Below are positions 1-7,762 of a stretch of 9,655 nucleotides of DNA, in pieces. The position numbers and the translations under genes are program-made. The stretch covers positions 1 through 9,655 of the forward strand of contig JAFPCL010000226.1 of the NCBI GenBank assembly GCA_017390225.1, read 5' to 3'. The notes under the pieces were generated by a model. The model was not told the DNA's origin. It was given only the letters and a program-made list of their open reading frames with translations, and did no database searches. This stretch comes from Clostridia bacterium (GTDB lineage: Bacteria; Bacillota; Clostridia; CAKSNL01; HGM11501). How positions within the stretch are numbered: the first letter of the stretch is position 1; the number at the start of each line of letters is the position of its first letter.

Positions 1-2411
1 TAAGAAGTCTTTCTTGTTCCCGATACAGCCCGTACTTTTTGAAGCACATAGGGCTTCACGAGGAAACGGCGATAGGCAGGTGCATCTTCCAATACATTTA
101 ACCCCAGCAAGTGGGTGTAGAACCAGCTTGCAAAGGCAAAGTGCATGGGATGGTTTTGCGACCCTTCGCCTGCCTTACGCAGGAATTCCACATCACCACG
201 GGGAAATTCTTCCCAAACACTGCCGGCGCCTTCCTTCATCATCACCATGAAGGAGGGCTTTTCTTCGTGGAAAAGTGTTTCCATCATGGCATCGCCCAAG
301 CCCATTTCCGTCAGAGCCGGCACCATATATTTGTTGCCGAAAATGCCCGTGTGGAAGCCGCCGCCGTTGCGCTCCTCGATAATCTTCACGCAGTCTTTGG
401 CTACGTCTTCTCGCAGTTCTTCGGGGCAAAGTCCGTAGGCAAGTGCCACACCGTCGGCACCCATCGTTCCGTAGGAAGGTGCTTCTTTATCCAAAAATTC
501 TCTGTTAAAGGCTTCTTTGATTTTTTCTGCAAGTGCCGCCATGGCAGAGGCATCGTCTTCTTTTCCAAGAACCTTTGCAATCTTTTCCATCAGCACCGCC
601 ACATGGAAAAATTCTGCCGTGGAAGACACAGGCACAGGAATACGTTCGGGATGCTCATTGCCGCCGGGCGGATTCCAGTCGCCCAAACCGCGCGTGATGA
701 TATAATCCTTGCTGTCTGCTTTTTCATGTTCTACCCAATCCATCATTTCCGTATAGTATTTTTCGAGCATGGCTTTGTCGCCATAGTACAGATACATCAT
801 CCACGGAATCACAACCTGCGCACTTCCCCACAAGGGCGTAGCATCGCCGCAGGTACGTTTGCCGGGTGCAATCATCTGCCATGTACCATATACCTCACGG
901 CTGGTTCTGATATCTTCCATATATTTTTCATAGCTTGTCGCCATGTCAAAATTCTGAATGGCAACCTCGCTCACCAGTTGTGCATCACCAAGCCAACCGC
1001 ATTTTTCACGCACGGGGCAATCCTCGGGATAGCCGTGGAAGTTAGATAAGATTGTCTTGTATCCCAATTCCTGCAGTTTGTTGATTGGCTCGTAGTCTGT
1101 CTGAATATTTCCGTTTTCTTCTAAATCCGTGTTGACGGCATAGCCTTCAATCATATTTTCCGGTAGCTCCACGTTATATACCCCGGTGATTTCCACATAG
1201 CGGAATCCGTGGTAGCAGAACCGCGGCTCAAACACTTCGCCACCGGGTTTGCCTGCGGAAATATAGCGATCCTGCTGGAGTGCCATGGCATGGCGTGCGC
1301 CGCAGGTGGAATAGTCAAGACTGCCGTCGATAATCCGCTCCGCAAAGCGAAGCACACACTCCGAGCCTGCCGGTGCTTGGGGCAGATTCAGCTTCAGCCA
1401 ACCGGCAAAATTTTCACCCATATCGACAATCCACGTCTGATCGTCACCGCCATATGCCTTCACTGAATCTTCATGCAATTGACGAATAGACTTCGGCATC
1501 ACACGGCGGTATCTCTTAATGGGCGGCATTTGGCGACAAGTCAGCACACCACCGGGGGCAGGCATTTCTATAGCATTTTCCCAACGCCGTGCATCAAAGC
1601 CGACGGTGCACCAACCGGGCTGTTCCAAACGGGCATCGTAGGTTTCGCCGTCGTGTACATTATTTAAAGTAATCGGGCTGTAGTCGCACAGCCAGCTTTC
1701 ATCGGTGACAACAGTTTCGTGCTTGCCGTCTTCATACCAAAGATGCAGTTCTGCCAAAAGACGCACCGCACCATAATGCAGACCGCCCCACCACACTCTG
1801 TCCTGATTGAAAAAGCCGCAACCGACAATAACGCCGACGGCATTTTCGCCTTCTGCCAGCTGTGCTGTGATATCATAAGCGGCATAATCCACGATTTTTT
1901 CATAGTTGGTGTTCATCGGCTCCAGCACGTTGTCCGTCACCCGTGCCCCGTTGAGCCATGCTTCTCCGTAGCCCATGCCCGACACGTAAAGACGCGCACG
2001 GGATAAATTCTTTCCTACCGTAAATTCTTTTCTGAAATACGGTGCCCAATCCGCACGGGGGGCGGCTTGCCCAATCCACTTTGCGGTGAAATTTTCATTT
2101 TTCAGTGCCGTTTCAAACTGTGTATCCAAAGAAACTTCTTCCCCATTGGCACCAAACACGGTGATATATACGTTGTATATGGTAGCAGGGCGCAAGGCTT
2201 CGCCTTCATACACAATGTTGTCGCTGACAGGGCTTTTAACTTTGCCGCTGTTCCATACTTCTTTTTCTCCTTCTTTTACAACGATGCTATAAGATTCCTG
2301 CGCAAAATTTCTTTGGTCGCAGGAAGTCTGCCACCCAAACCGCGGGTGATCATTTTCCACCCCCAAGGGTGCGATACGGTATTCCACCGTTGCTTTTGTG
2401 ATTTTCAGCAT
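1..2411 (-). CDS. GH78 alpha-L-rhamnosidase, 3' end cut by window edge
   Basis: This is a glycoside hydrolase that removes terminal alpha-L-rhamnose from rhamnosides by an inverting mechanism. The frame is open from ATG 2411 to the window edge (803 codons), ending in the first two bases (TA) of a codon that is probably Tyr. Residues about 1-100 form the N-terminal beta domain common in GH78 and 100-290 the Bac_rhamnosid_N-like region. A further beta domain follows, then the alpha/alpha-barrel from about 430. The motif DCPVREKCGWLGD (464-476) matches the family's D-x4-E-x6-D signature, making E469 the likely general acid with D464 and D476. GDW lies at 577-579, and the WEEF at 733-736 makes E734 the likely general base. 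There is no signal peptide, so it is cytoplasmic. Only the C-terminal beta-sandwich is missing, because the window ends. The start has the ribosome binding site AAGGAGAAGG and lies 12 bases behind the transporter gene. The natural rhamnoside substrate cannot be read from sequence. Confidence 0.93.
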   Translation of the reverse strand, partial: MLKITKATVEYRIAPLGVENDHPRFGWQTSCDQRNFAQESYSIVVKEGEKEVWNSGKVKSPVSDNIVYEGEALRPATIYNVYITVFGANGEEVSLDTQFETALKNENFTAKWIGQAAPRADWAPYFRKEFTVGKNLSRARLYVSGMGYGEAWLNGARVTDNVLEPMNTNYEKIVDYAAYDITAQLAEGENAVGVIVGCGFFNQDRVWWGGLHYGAVRLLAELHLWYEDGKHETVVTDESWLCDYSPITLNNVHDGETYDARLEQPGWCTVGFDARRWENAIEMPAPGGVLTCRQMPPIKRYRRVMPKSIRQLHEDSVKAYGGDDQTWIVDMGENFAGWLKLNLPQAPAGSECVLRFAERIIDGSLDYSTCGARHAMALQQDRYISAGKPGGEVFEPRFCYHGFRYVEITGVYNVELPENMIEGYAVNTDLEENGNIQTDYEPINKLQELGYKTILSNFHGYPEDCPVREKCGWLGDAQLVSEVAIQNFDMATSYEKYMEDIRTSREVYGTWQMIAPGKRTCGDATPLWGSAQVVIPWMMYLYYGDKAMLEKYYTEMMDWVEHEKADSKDYIITRGLGDWNPPGGNEHPERIPVPVSSTAEFFHVAVLMEKIAKVLGKEDDASAMAALAEKIKEAFNREFLDKEAPSYGTMGADGVALAYGLCPEELREDVAKDCVKIIEERNGGGFHTGIFGNKYMVPALTEMGLGDAMMETLFHEEKPSFMVMMKEGAGSVWEEFPRGDVEFLRKAGEGSQNHPMHFAFASWFYTHLLGLNVLEDAPAYRRFLVKPYVLQKVRAVSGTRKTS

Positions 2412-2423
2412 TTGACCTTCTCC

Positions 2424-3293
2424 TTACTCTTTATTTTTACTCAAAAGTACAATGGCTGTTAAAATTAAAATCATTCCACATGCCGAAGGCAAGGATATTC
2501 GTTCATTTAAAAATATCATGCTAAATACCGTAGCCGATAAAGGCTCCACGATGCTCAGTGCCGATGCCGTGCCTGCCGGAAGAGCTTTTAGGGCAAGGGT
2601 ATAAAAGAAATACGGAAGCACGCAGGTAATTACACCGATGCCCAAAATCAACGGAATCGATTTCTCCGGATTTTGGGCGGCACAGGAAACAAGCTCTGCG
2701 GGGCGACAGCACAAAACCGCCGCCGTGCCCATGGCAACAAAGCTGTACATGGTAGCAGACATAGAGGAAGCCCCCGACCGCATTTCGATTTTGGTAAATA
2801 TATTATAGCTACTGTAGCAAATGCCGGAAAGCATCCCGAGCACAAATCCCTTCATGCTAAAAGCCAGCCCCCCGACAACGCCGGACACCAGGGCACAGCC
2901 AACAAACATCAGCCCAACGGCAATGCCTTTTTGAAGTGTCATTTTCTCTCCCAAAAACGCCACGGAGAACAGCATCACAAAAATCGGTGCGGTATACATC
3001 AAAACGACCGCCGTGGGCACATTGGATGCCTGTATGGCAGAAAAATAGAAAAATGCCGTGCCAAAAACGGAAAGACCGCTACAAATAAACAGAATCAGCT
3101 CTCGCAAAGAGATACGAAAAAACGACCTGTCTTTTAAAAGAACATAAATTGTCATGACAATGGCAGACACGCCGCCGCGCATTGCCGTCATTTGCATCGA
3201 CGAAAAGCCCAATGGCGACAAAAAATGCACAAACAGCCCGGAGGTTCCCCACAGCACGCCTGCGATGATGATATATAAAAATGCTTTTTTCAC
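2424..3293 (-). CDS. DMT superfamily transporter (EamA-type)
   Basis: This is a 289-residue integral membrane protein with about ten hydrophobic helices in two homologous halves, the size and layout usual for EamA/DMT permeases. Typical family stretches are GVLWGTSGLF near residues 13-22, VPTAVVLMYTAPIFVMLFSV (about 92-111) in the first half, and LPAGTASALSIVEPLSATVF in the second. Members carry small metabolites such as amino acids, nucleosides or sugars, mostly by secondary transport, and the substrate cannot be predicted here. The start codon is GTG (3293). The ribosome binding site AGGGAG overlaps the TAG stop of the upstream YcxB-like gene, so the two are likely translationally coupled. 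The rhamnosidase gene starts 12 bases downstream. It differs clearly from the other DMT gene of the operon, so the two are not a recent duplication. Confidence 0.9.
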   Translation of the reverse strand: MKKAFLYIIIAGVLWGTSGLFVHFLSPLGFSSMQMTAMRGGVSAIVMTIYVLLKDRSFFRISLRELILFICSGLSVFGTAFFYFSAIQASNVPTAVVLMYTAPIFVMLFSVAFLGEKMTLQKGIAVGLMFVGCALVSGVVGGLAFSMKGFVLGMLSGICYSSYNIFTKIEMRSGASSMSATMYSFVAMGTAAVLCCRPAELVSCAAQNPEKSIPLILGIGVITCVLPYFFYTLALKALPAGTASALSIVEPLSATVFSMIFLNERISLPSACGMILILTAIVLLSKNKE

Positions 3294-3306
3294 GTGCCGT
3301 TACTCC

Positions 3307-3840
3307 CTAATACTTTAAAATTTTATAGCGCTTATTTTCCAAACAAGACATGAGCTTGTTTCGGACTTCTTCCGCCGTGCCGCCGACAGCTGTTGCTTTA
3401 TCTACAACGAACGCCTGCCGTTTACTCATATAGATATAAAAATAATCTTTGGTTTCCTTCACTCTGTCAATCATGGCATATTTAATTTTTGCTTTATCCT
3501 CAAAATCCGAAGTTTCGGCAAAAACTTGAACTTCCTCATCTCCGAAAACGAAATTGATTGTAGGTGCTTGTCTTTTGGCGTATGCACGAAACTTTATTTC
3601 AGGCAGAACATAATATAAGAAAGGCTGAGAAATAGCGGCAAGCGCCATAATCACCGAAAGAACAATTTGTCTCGTCGGCCATCCGTATGTATATCCCTGC
3701 CAAAGGTCGATTGCCGCCAAAACAGATAGGCAAGCCGTATAAATAACCATGCTTTTTTTCGGATTTCTCGCATAAAGACAGACTCTGTAAAATGCCTTGA
3801 CCGTCTTTTTATCCATTGTCGTCGAAAAAGCGATTTCCAT
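3307..3840 (-). CDS. YcxB-like membrane protein
   Basis: This is a 177-residue protein of unknown function. Residues 1-28 are soluble. Two hydrophobic segments follow at about 30-48 and 58-79. A cytoplasmic-type beta-rich domain spans about 95-165. That domain has the YcxB pattern of an acidic turn (FGDEEVQV, 98-105), then KIKYAMIDRVKETKDYFYIY (118-137) and a strand ending in FVVDK. YcxB-like proteins are common in Firmicutes and have no established biochemical role. The ATG start at 3840 has the ribosome binding site AGGGGG, and the gene begins 15 bases after the stop of the upstream transporter. Its position between two transporters suggests an accessory or sensory membrane role, but that is inference. 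Confidence 0.8.
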   Translation of the reverse strand: MEIAFSTTMDKKTVKAFYRVCLYARNPKKSMVIYTACLSVLAAIDLWQGYTYGWPTRQIVLSVIMALAAISQPFLYYVLPEIKFRAYAKRQAPTINFVFGDEEVQVFAETSDFEDKAKIKYAMIDRVKETKDYFYIYMSKRQAFVVDKATAVGGTAEEVRNKLMSCLENKRYKILKY

Positions 3841-3855
3841 TTTTATCCCCCTTTT

Positions 3856-4716
3856 TTATACCGGAATTGCAAACAATGCCAAAAGTCCCAAAAATGCCAC
3901 CGCAACCGATGCCAATTCTTTTTTCGAAGGCTTGTTTTTTCCGAAGAAGCAAATGAGCGTAGACACAATCATCACACCGCCGGTGACCATGGGATACTGC
4001 ACCGAGGCATCAACATGAACGAGTGCAATAACCAACAAAAAGTTGGCGACTCTGTTCGTTATCCCGTTGATGGCACCCACGCCGATGCTTTTCGGCGTGG
4101 AAGGAACCGTATCTTGTTTTCTGAAAAACACCAAAAGAAGAAATGCCGAAATAATCACGGAAGTCAGTGCAATCCAGATGGAGTATCCGGCGGCACTTGT
4201 TTTTTCATACGGTGCTTCCGTGAAAATTTTAGACAGCACACCGGACATGCCATTGAGCACAAATATGCCGATATAGTAGAGCATACCGCTTTTTTTCTCC
4301 CCTTTTTCCACCGTCAGAAGAAGTGCAATGCTGATTAAAACAAAGCAAACCGCTTTGGCAACCGACATCCCTTCTCCATAAAACAAGATGCCTTGCACAA
4401 AGGGAAGCGCCATGCCGCCCAGCATGGAAAACAGGGAGTACAATGAAAGATTGATCATGCCCAAAGCCCGAAAGCCGCAGAAGGAAAAGCCAAAGCCCAC
4501 CAAAGATGCAACGCTTGCCAGTGCTAAAGTAAACCATGTAAATTCCAACCGAAAGCCGTTGATAATCAGAAGCACCAGAAGCCCTGCCAGCGAACTGACG
4601 AAAGAGAACTGCAAGCTGATTTTAAGACTGCTACCGCGCATTTTTTGGTACACATCATTGAGCGCAAAACAGCCGCCGAACATGACAACGGATAAAATAA
4701 TAAGTGCATAATACAT
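3856..4716 (-). CDS. DMT-type transporter, first gene of the operon
   Basis: This is a 286-residue polytopic membrane protein with about ten hydrophobic segments and a short basic loop in the middle (near residue 138, EKGEKKSG). That is the two-half EamA layout. It is more divergent than the second DMT gene of the operon. The most family-like parts are the helices around residues 85-105 (MINLSLYSLFSMLGG) and the second half with SVQYPMVTGGVMIVSTLICF followed by KNKPSKKELASV. The ATG at 4716 is preceded by GAGAGG at good spacing. An AAGAG/CTCTT mini-hairpin places this ribosome binding site in its loop. The gene lies about 20 bases behind the predicted transcription start, so it opens the operon. 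The substrate is unknown, and sugar or amino-acid-like metabolites are both possible. Confidence 0.82.
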   Translation of the reverse strand: MYYALIILSVVMFGGCFALNDVYQKMRGSSLKISLQFSFVSSLAGLLVLLIINGFRLEFTWFTLALASVASLVGFGFSFCGFRALGMINLSLYSLFSMLGGMALPFVQGILFYGEGMSVAKAVCFVLISIALLLTVEKGEKKSGMLYYIGIFVLNGMSGVLSKIFTEAPYEKTSAAGYSIWIALTSVIISAFLLLVFFRKQDTVPSTPKSIGVGAINGITNRVANFLLVIALVHVDASVQYPMVTGGVMIVSTLICFFGKNKPSKKELASVAVAFLGLLALFAIPV

Positions 4717-4744
4717 AAAAGAGCCTCTCTTGTTTTTTCTTTTA

Positions 4745-4772
4745 AGTATAGCACTTATTTTGTTTTATGCAA
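4745..4772 (-). promoter_or_regulatory. Sigma-A-type promoter for the DMT/YcxB/rhamnosidase operon
   Basis: On the minus strand the sequence reads TTGCAT, a 16-base spacer, then TATACT, with TGC directly before the -10 (extended -10, TGn). The predicted start is near 4738, giving a leader of about 22 bases before the ATG at 4716. No operator or catabolite-repression site was recognised by eye. Confidence 0.6.
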
Positions 4773-4945
4773 GAGCTTTTTTAAAGAAATAACGGAATAT
4801 TTTTGTTTTTATTAAATATCCTTTGGCAGGCTTGCCATTGATATAAAGCCTCGAGATGACGGATTCTCCGTTTTTAATCCGCACGGTGATAAATATTCAA
4901 AAACATCTTTTCCTTAACTTGGCAATAAAGCGATGTTTTTTGTGC

Positions 4946-4984
4946 AAAAAAGAGGAACGAAAAAAAACAATCTTCTCCGTCCCT
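4946..4984 (-). terminator. Probable intrinsic terminator of the BofC-C-like gene
   Basis: On the minus strand AGGGACG (4984-4978) pairs with CGTTCCT (4959-4953), including one G-U pair. The purine-rich and T-rich arms inside can extend the stem with weak pairs, and a run of six T follows. It lies 14 bases after the stop at 4999. The rest of 4773-4998 has no credible gene. It holds another weak AT-rich inverted repeat (4899-4907 with 4932-4940). Confidence 0.45.
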
Positions 4985-4998
4985 TACAGTCTTAATTT

Positions 4999-5364
4999 TT
5001 AATTAATAAAAGCTTCTGCAATCATCAAAGCCTCTTCTTTTGTCTGTGCCGAAATGCCTTTTGCCAAAAGCTTTCTTTCTTCGTCATACAGCCGCTCTTC
5101 CGAAAAGGATATGCGGCACACTTCTCTTTCGCCCGGATTTTGGAGAATTAAAATTTCTCCCCCGACGGATTGTACCAAAAACACAGGCACGGACACTTCC
5201 TCTGTCACCACCGGTGTGATCTCCGGTTCTGTTTTAACTTCCGCCATCGGTAGCACAGGAAGCTTTGTTGTCTGCTTTTTGTTTTGCTTCTGCATCATAT
5301 AGCCGAAAAAGCTTCCCGAAAATATTAAAAAAAATGCCAGAATATAAATGACTTTATTTTTCAC
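4999..5364 (-). CDS. Membrane-anchored protein with a BofC C-terminal-like domain
   Basis: This is a 121-residue protein. It has one N-terminal hydrophobic segment (residues about 2-20), a charged Thr/Pro/Glu-rich linker (about 24-57) and a compact C-terminal domain (about 60-121). That domain carries FLVQSVGGEILILQN, then LYDEERKLLAKGISAQTKEE and a final helix. The pattern (short strand, G-x-I, D/E-R-x-L-x-x-G-I, K-E-E helix) resembles the small domain at the end of Bacillus BofC, a forespore regulator of sigma-K processing. Single-domain versions are widespread in Clostridia with no known role. The domain should face outside the membrane. GTG 5364 is preferred over ATG 5373: the sequence AAAGGAAG abuts the ATG but sits at a proper distance from the GTG. 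The gene is divergent from the penicillin-binding protein gene. The family assignment is by pattern only. Confidence 0.72.
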   Translation of the reverse strand: MKNKVIYILAFFLIFSGSFFGYMMQKQNKKQTTKLPVLPMAEVKTEPEITPVVTEEVSVPVFLVQSVGGEILILQNPGEREVCRISFSEERLYDEERKLLAKGISAQTKEEALMIAEAFIN

Positions 5365-5373
5365 TGTAATCAT

Positions 5374-5381
5374 CTTCCTTT
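5374..5381 (-). promoter_or_regulatory. Ribosome binding site deciding the GTG 5364 start
   Basis: The minus strand reads AAAGGAAG. It touches ATG 5373 with no spacer, too close for initiation, but leaves 9 bases to GTG 5364. It therefore supports the GTG start. Confidence 0.6.
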
Positions 5382-5394
5382 GGCATTAGCTTGC

Positions 5395-5438
5395 ATCTTT
5401 TTTTGCTTTTTTATACAGATATATCTTTTTTTGCTTTT
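5395..5438. repeat. Exact 16-bp T-rich direct repeat in the divergent intergenic region
   Basis: The sequence atctttttttgctttt occurs at 5395-5410 and again, identically, at 5423-5438, with a period of 28 bases. Between the copies lies ttatacagatat, part of which forms the palindrome agatatatct (5417-5426). It sits between two divergent genes, just upstream of the probable promoter of the penicillin-binding protein gene. It could be a regulator site or an AT-rich upstream promoter element. Confidence 0.6.
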
Positions 5439-5464
5439 GTAATACTTTTTTAATGTTTATCCTT

Positions 5465-5470
5465 TATAAT
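5465..5470 (+). promoter_or_regulatory. Probable -10 box of the penicillin-binding protein gene
   Basis: A perfect TATAAT lies 32 bases before the GTG start at 5503, with a predicted transcription start near 5477. No good -35 hexamer is found at 16-18 bases. The upstream T/A-rich tracts may compensate, or an activator may be needed. Confidence 0.45.
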
Positions 5471-5490
5471 AAAAGTATCTATCTACAAAT

Positions 5491-5497
5491 GAGGTGA
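5491..5497 (+). promoter_or_regulatory. Ribosome binding site deciding the GTG 5503 start
   Basis: GAGGTGA is a 7-base match to the anti-Shine-Dalgarno sequence and is followed by a 5-base spacer and GTG 5503. The alternative GTG at 5494 lies inside this site and so cannot be the real start. Confidence 0.75.
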
Positions 5498-5502
5498 GTG
5501 AC

Positions 5503-7698
5503 GTGAAAAAATTCTGGCGTTCGTTTTTTAAAACATTTTTATTTGCTTGTATCATTCCCTGCACGATTTTACTGGGACTCTTTGCCGGAATCCTGGTTGT
5601 TTTCCTGCAAGACACCGAGCCGGTGGATGTTGACCAATTGACCATGCAATTTACATCTTTTATATACTATACCGATCCGCAGACCGGTGAAGATATTGTA
5701 CTTCAAGCTTTATACGATGAAGAAAATCGTGTCTGGGCAGATCTTGACGTGATTCCGCAGTATATGGAGGATGCTTTCGTTGCCATCGAAGACGAGCGTT
5801 TTTATAAACACAACGGATTTGATCCCAAGCGTATCGTAAAAGCCGGGGTCAACTACATTGCACGACTCTTTGGGGGCGGTAGCAGTGTATACGGTGCCAG
5901 TACCATCACCCAACAGCTGGTGAAAAACGTCACCGGCGAAGATGATGTGGCGCTAGAGCGAAAGGCCAAAGAAATCTACCGTGCCTATCTTTTGGAACAA
6001 GATTTGGAAAAAGAAGATATTTTAGAGCTTTATCTCAACACCATTTATCTAAGCCAGATGTGCAACGGTGTTGCTTCTGCCGCCAATGTTTATTTTGATA
6101 AAAACATCAGTGAGCTTTCTTTGGCAGAATGTGCCTGTATTGCCGGCATCACGCAGTTTCCTTCCCGTTATGACCCTTATCTGAATCCCGAAGCCAATAA
6201 AGAAAAGCAAGAAATCGTGCTTGCCAAAATGTATGAGCTCGGATTCATTTCCCAAAACGAGTATGAAGAAGCCGTCACCGAACAGCTGGAATTCAAGCGC
6301 GGCTCTATCTCTTACAGCAGTAAGTATTCCTACTTTGTTGATACTGTTATTGAAGAGGTTCTGTATGATTTAGAGCACGAACTCGGCTATTCTGCCGCCA
6401 TGGCGCAAACCCTTCTTTATACCGGCGGTCTGAAAATCAAAACCACGATTGATCCTTCCGTGCAAGCCGCCATGGATAAAGTCTATCAGGACGACAGCTA
6501 TTTCCCCGATGCCTACGGAGAAGGTTGCATTGAATCTGCCATGGTTGTTTTAGATCCCAAAACCGGTGCCATTGTCGGCATTGTCGGCGGCAGAGGTGAA
6601 AAAGATGGTAGCCGCACATTAAACCGTGCTACACAAACACTCCGTCAGCCCGGCTCCACCATCAAGCCCATCGGTGTTTATGCCCCGGCACTGGATCAAA
6701 ATGTGATCACGCCGGCAACCCCCATGGACGACTCTCCCGTGACCTATACCAATGCATCGGGCTCCACTTGGTCGCCTCGCAATGCCAACGGTGACTTTTT
6801 GGGGTTCATCAGTGTGGAAACCGCCATTGCGCTTTCTCGCAACATTCCCGCCGTCCGTGTGCTTGACGATTTGACGCCACGAAAATCCTTTGACTTTTTG
6901 ACCAATAAGCTTCACATTACCAGTCTAATCGATAAAGAAGAAAGAAACGGCATGGTATACTCCGATGTCAGCCTTTCTCCCCTTTCGCTGGGTGGTCTGA
7001 CCGACGGTGTTTCCGTTCTGGAAATGACGGCTTCTTACCTACCTTTTGACAACAAGGGCATCTATCGTCAGCCTCATTCCTATACCACGATTCACGACTA
7101 CAAAGACCGTTTGATGATCGAAAAAGCACCCCTTTCCAATGTTGCCATCAGCGAATACACGGCACATCATATGAGAAAATTCTTATCTGCCGTTGTTTCC
7201 TACGGCACCGGTGGCTCTGCGACATTCCGCTATGATATTGCAACTGCCGGCAAAACCGGTACGACCACCAATGACCATGACCGTTGGTTCATCGGCTTCA
7301 CGCCCTACTATGTTGCCGCTTGTTGGGTAGGCTACGATATTCCCAAGCCCATGAACGGCGTATGGGGCAATCCTGCCATCACCCCTTGGAAAACGGTCAT
7401 GTCTGCCATTCATGCGGATAAGCCTGCGGCAGATTTCGAACGCCCCTCCGATCTTCTGGTTGTCGGCATCTGTAAAAACTGTGGCAAGCTGGCTACCGAC
7501 GCCTGCCATGCCATCGAAGGTTCTACCGTATACTCGGAATTCCGCGCCGGTCAACAGCCCTACACACAATGTGTTGCAGAAGAATGTCATGCACCGGAAG
7601 AAGCTCTCCCGGAAATCGCCGAACCGACATTTAGCATCCCCACAGACACGCCGGCGGATGCTACGACAGAAACACCTGCTACGACCGTTGCAAATTAA
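5503..7698 (+). CDS. Class A penicillin-binding protein (glycosyltransferase GT51 + transpeptidase)
   Basis: This is a 731-residue bifunctional peptidoglycan synthase, which polymerises lipid II and cross-links stem peptides outside the membrane. A short cytoplasmic basic N-terminus precedes one membrane segment (about 12-34). The GT51 domain (about 60-240) shows all key motifs: EDERFYKHNG with catalytic E96, GASTITQQL (131-139), RKAKE with E157, and AGITQFPSRYDPY. The transpeptidase domain (about 340-620) has the S-x-x-K motif STIK with nucleophile S385 and K388, SRN at 445-447, and KTGT starting at K584. A tail module follows with Cys 657, 660, 668, 690 and 695, as is common in clostridial PBP1-type proteins. 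It ends in a Thr/Pro/Ala-rich disordered stretch. No catalytic residue is missing. The gene is monocistronic, divergent from the BofC-C-like gene, and closed by the hairpin at 7711-7752. Confidence 0.95.
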   Translation: MKKFWRSFFKTFLFACIIPCTILLGLFAGILVVFLQDTEPVDVDQLTMQFTSFIYYTDPQTGEDIVLQALYDEENRVWADLDVIPQYMEDAFVAIEDERFYKHNGFDPKRIVKAGVNYIARLFGGGSSVYGASTITQQLVKNVTGEDDVALERKAKEIYRAYLLEQDLEKEDILELYLNTIYLSQMCNGVASAANVYFDKNISELSLAECACIAGITQFPSRYDPYLNPEANKEKQEIVLAKMYELGFISQNEYEEAVTEQLEFKRGSISYSSKYSYFVDTVIEEVLYDLEHELGYSAAMAQTLLYTGGLKIKTTIDPSVQAAMDKVYQDDSYFPDAYGEGCIESAMVVLDPKTGAIVGIVGGRGEKDGSRTLNRATQTLRQPGSTIKPIGVYAPALDQNVITPATPMDDSPVTYTNASGSTWSPRNANGDFLGFISVETAIALSRNIPAVRVLDDLTPRKSFDFLTNKLHITSLIDKEERNGMVYSDVSLSPLSLGGLTDGVSVLEMTASYLPFDNKGIYRQPHSYTTIHDYKDRLMIEKAPLSNVAISEYTAHHMRKFLSAVVSYGTGGSATFRYDIATAGKTGTTTNDHDRWFIGFTPYYVAACWVGYDIPKPMNGVWGNPAITPWKTVMSAIHADKPAADFERPSDLLVVGICKNCGKLATDACHAIEGSTVYSEFRAGQQPYTQCVAEECHAPEEALPEIAEPTFSIPTDTPADATTETPATTVAN

Positions 7699-7710
7699 AT
7701 TTATTTTATA

Positions 7711-7752
7711 CAAAAAGAACATGCAAGCTATTTGTCTTGCATGTTCTTTTTG
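7711..7752. terminator. Bidirectional intrinsic terminator between convergent genes
   Basis: Caaaaagaacatgcaag (7711-7727) and its perfect reverse complement (7736-7752) form a 17-bp stem with an 8-base loop. The T/A tracts at the ends give a U-run in both directions. It lies 12 bases after the stop of the plus-strand gene and 10 bases after that of the minus-strand gene. Confidence 0.9.
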
Positions 7753-7762
7753 TTATCAAAGC

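Noticed and set aside
111..1049. Plus-strand frame of 312 codons
   Set aside because: Antisense to the GH78 gene, whose catalytic motifs and domain order are intact on the minus strand; composition rich in His, Phe and Arg is typical of a shadow frame.
4859..4875. Short hairpin acgga-ttc-tccgt followed by T on the plus strand
   Set aside because: A 5-bp stem is too weak for a terminator and no plus-strand gene precedes it.
7183..7722. Minus-strand frame of 179 codons opposite the end of the penicillin-binding protein gene
   Set aside because: Antisense shadow of the transpeptidase domain and tail, extending into the terminator hairpin; no ribosome binding site or recognisable domain.
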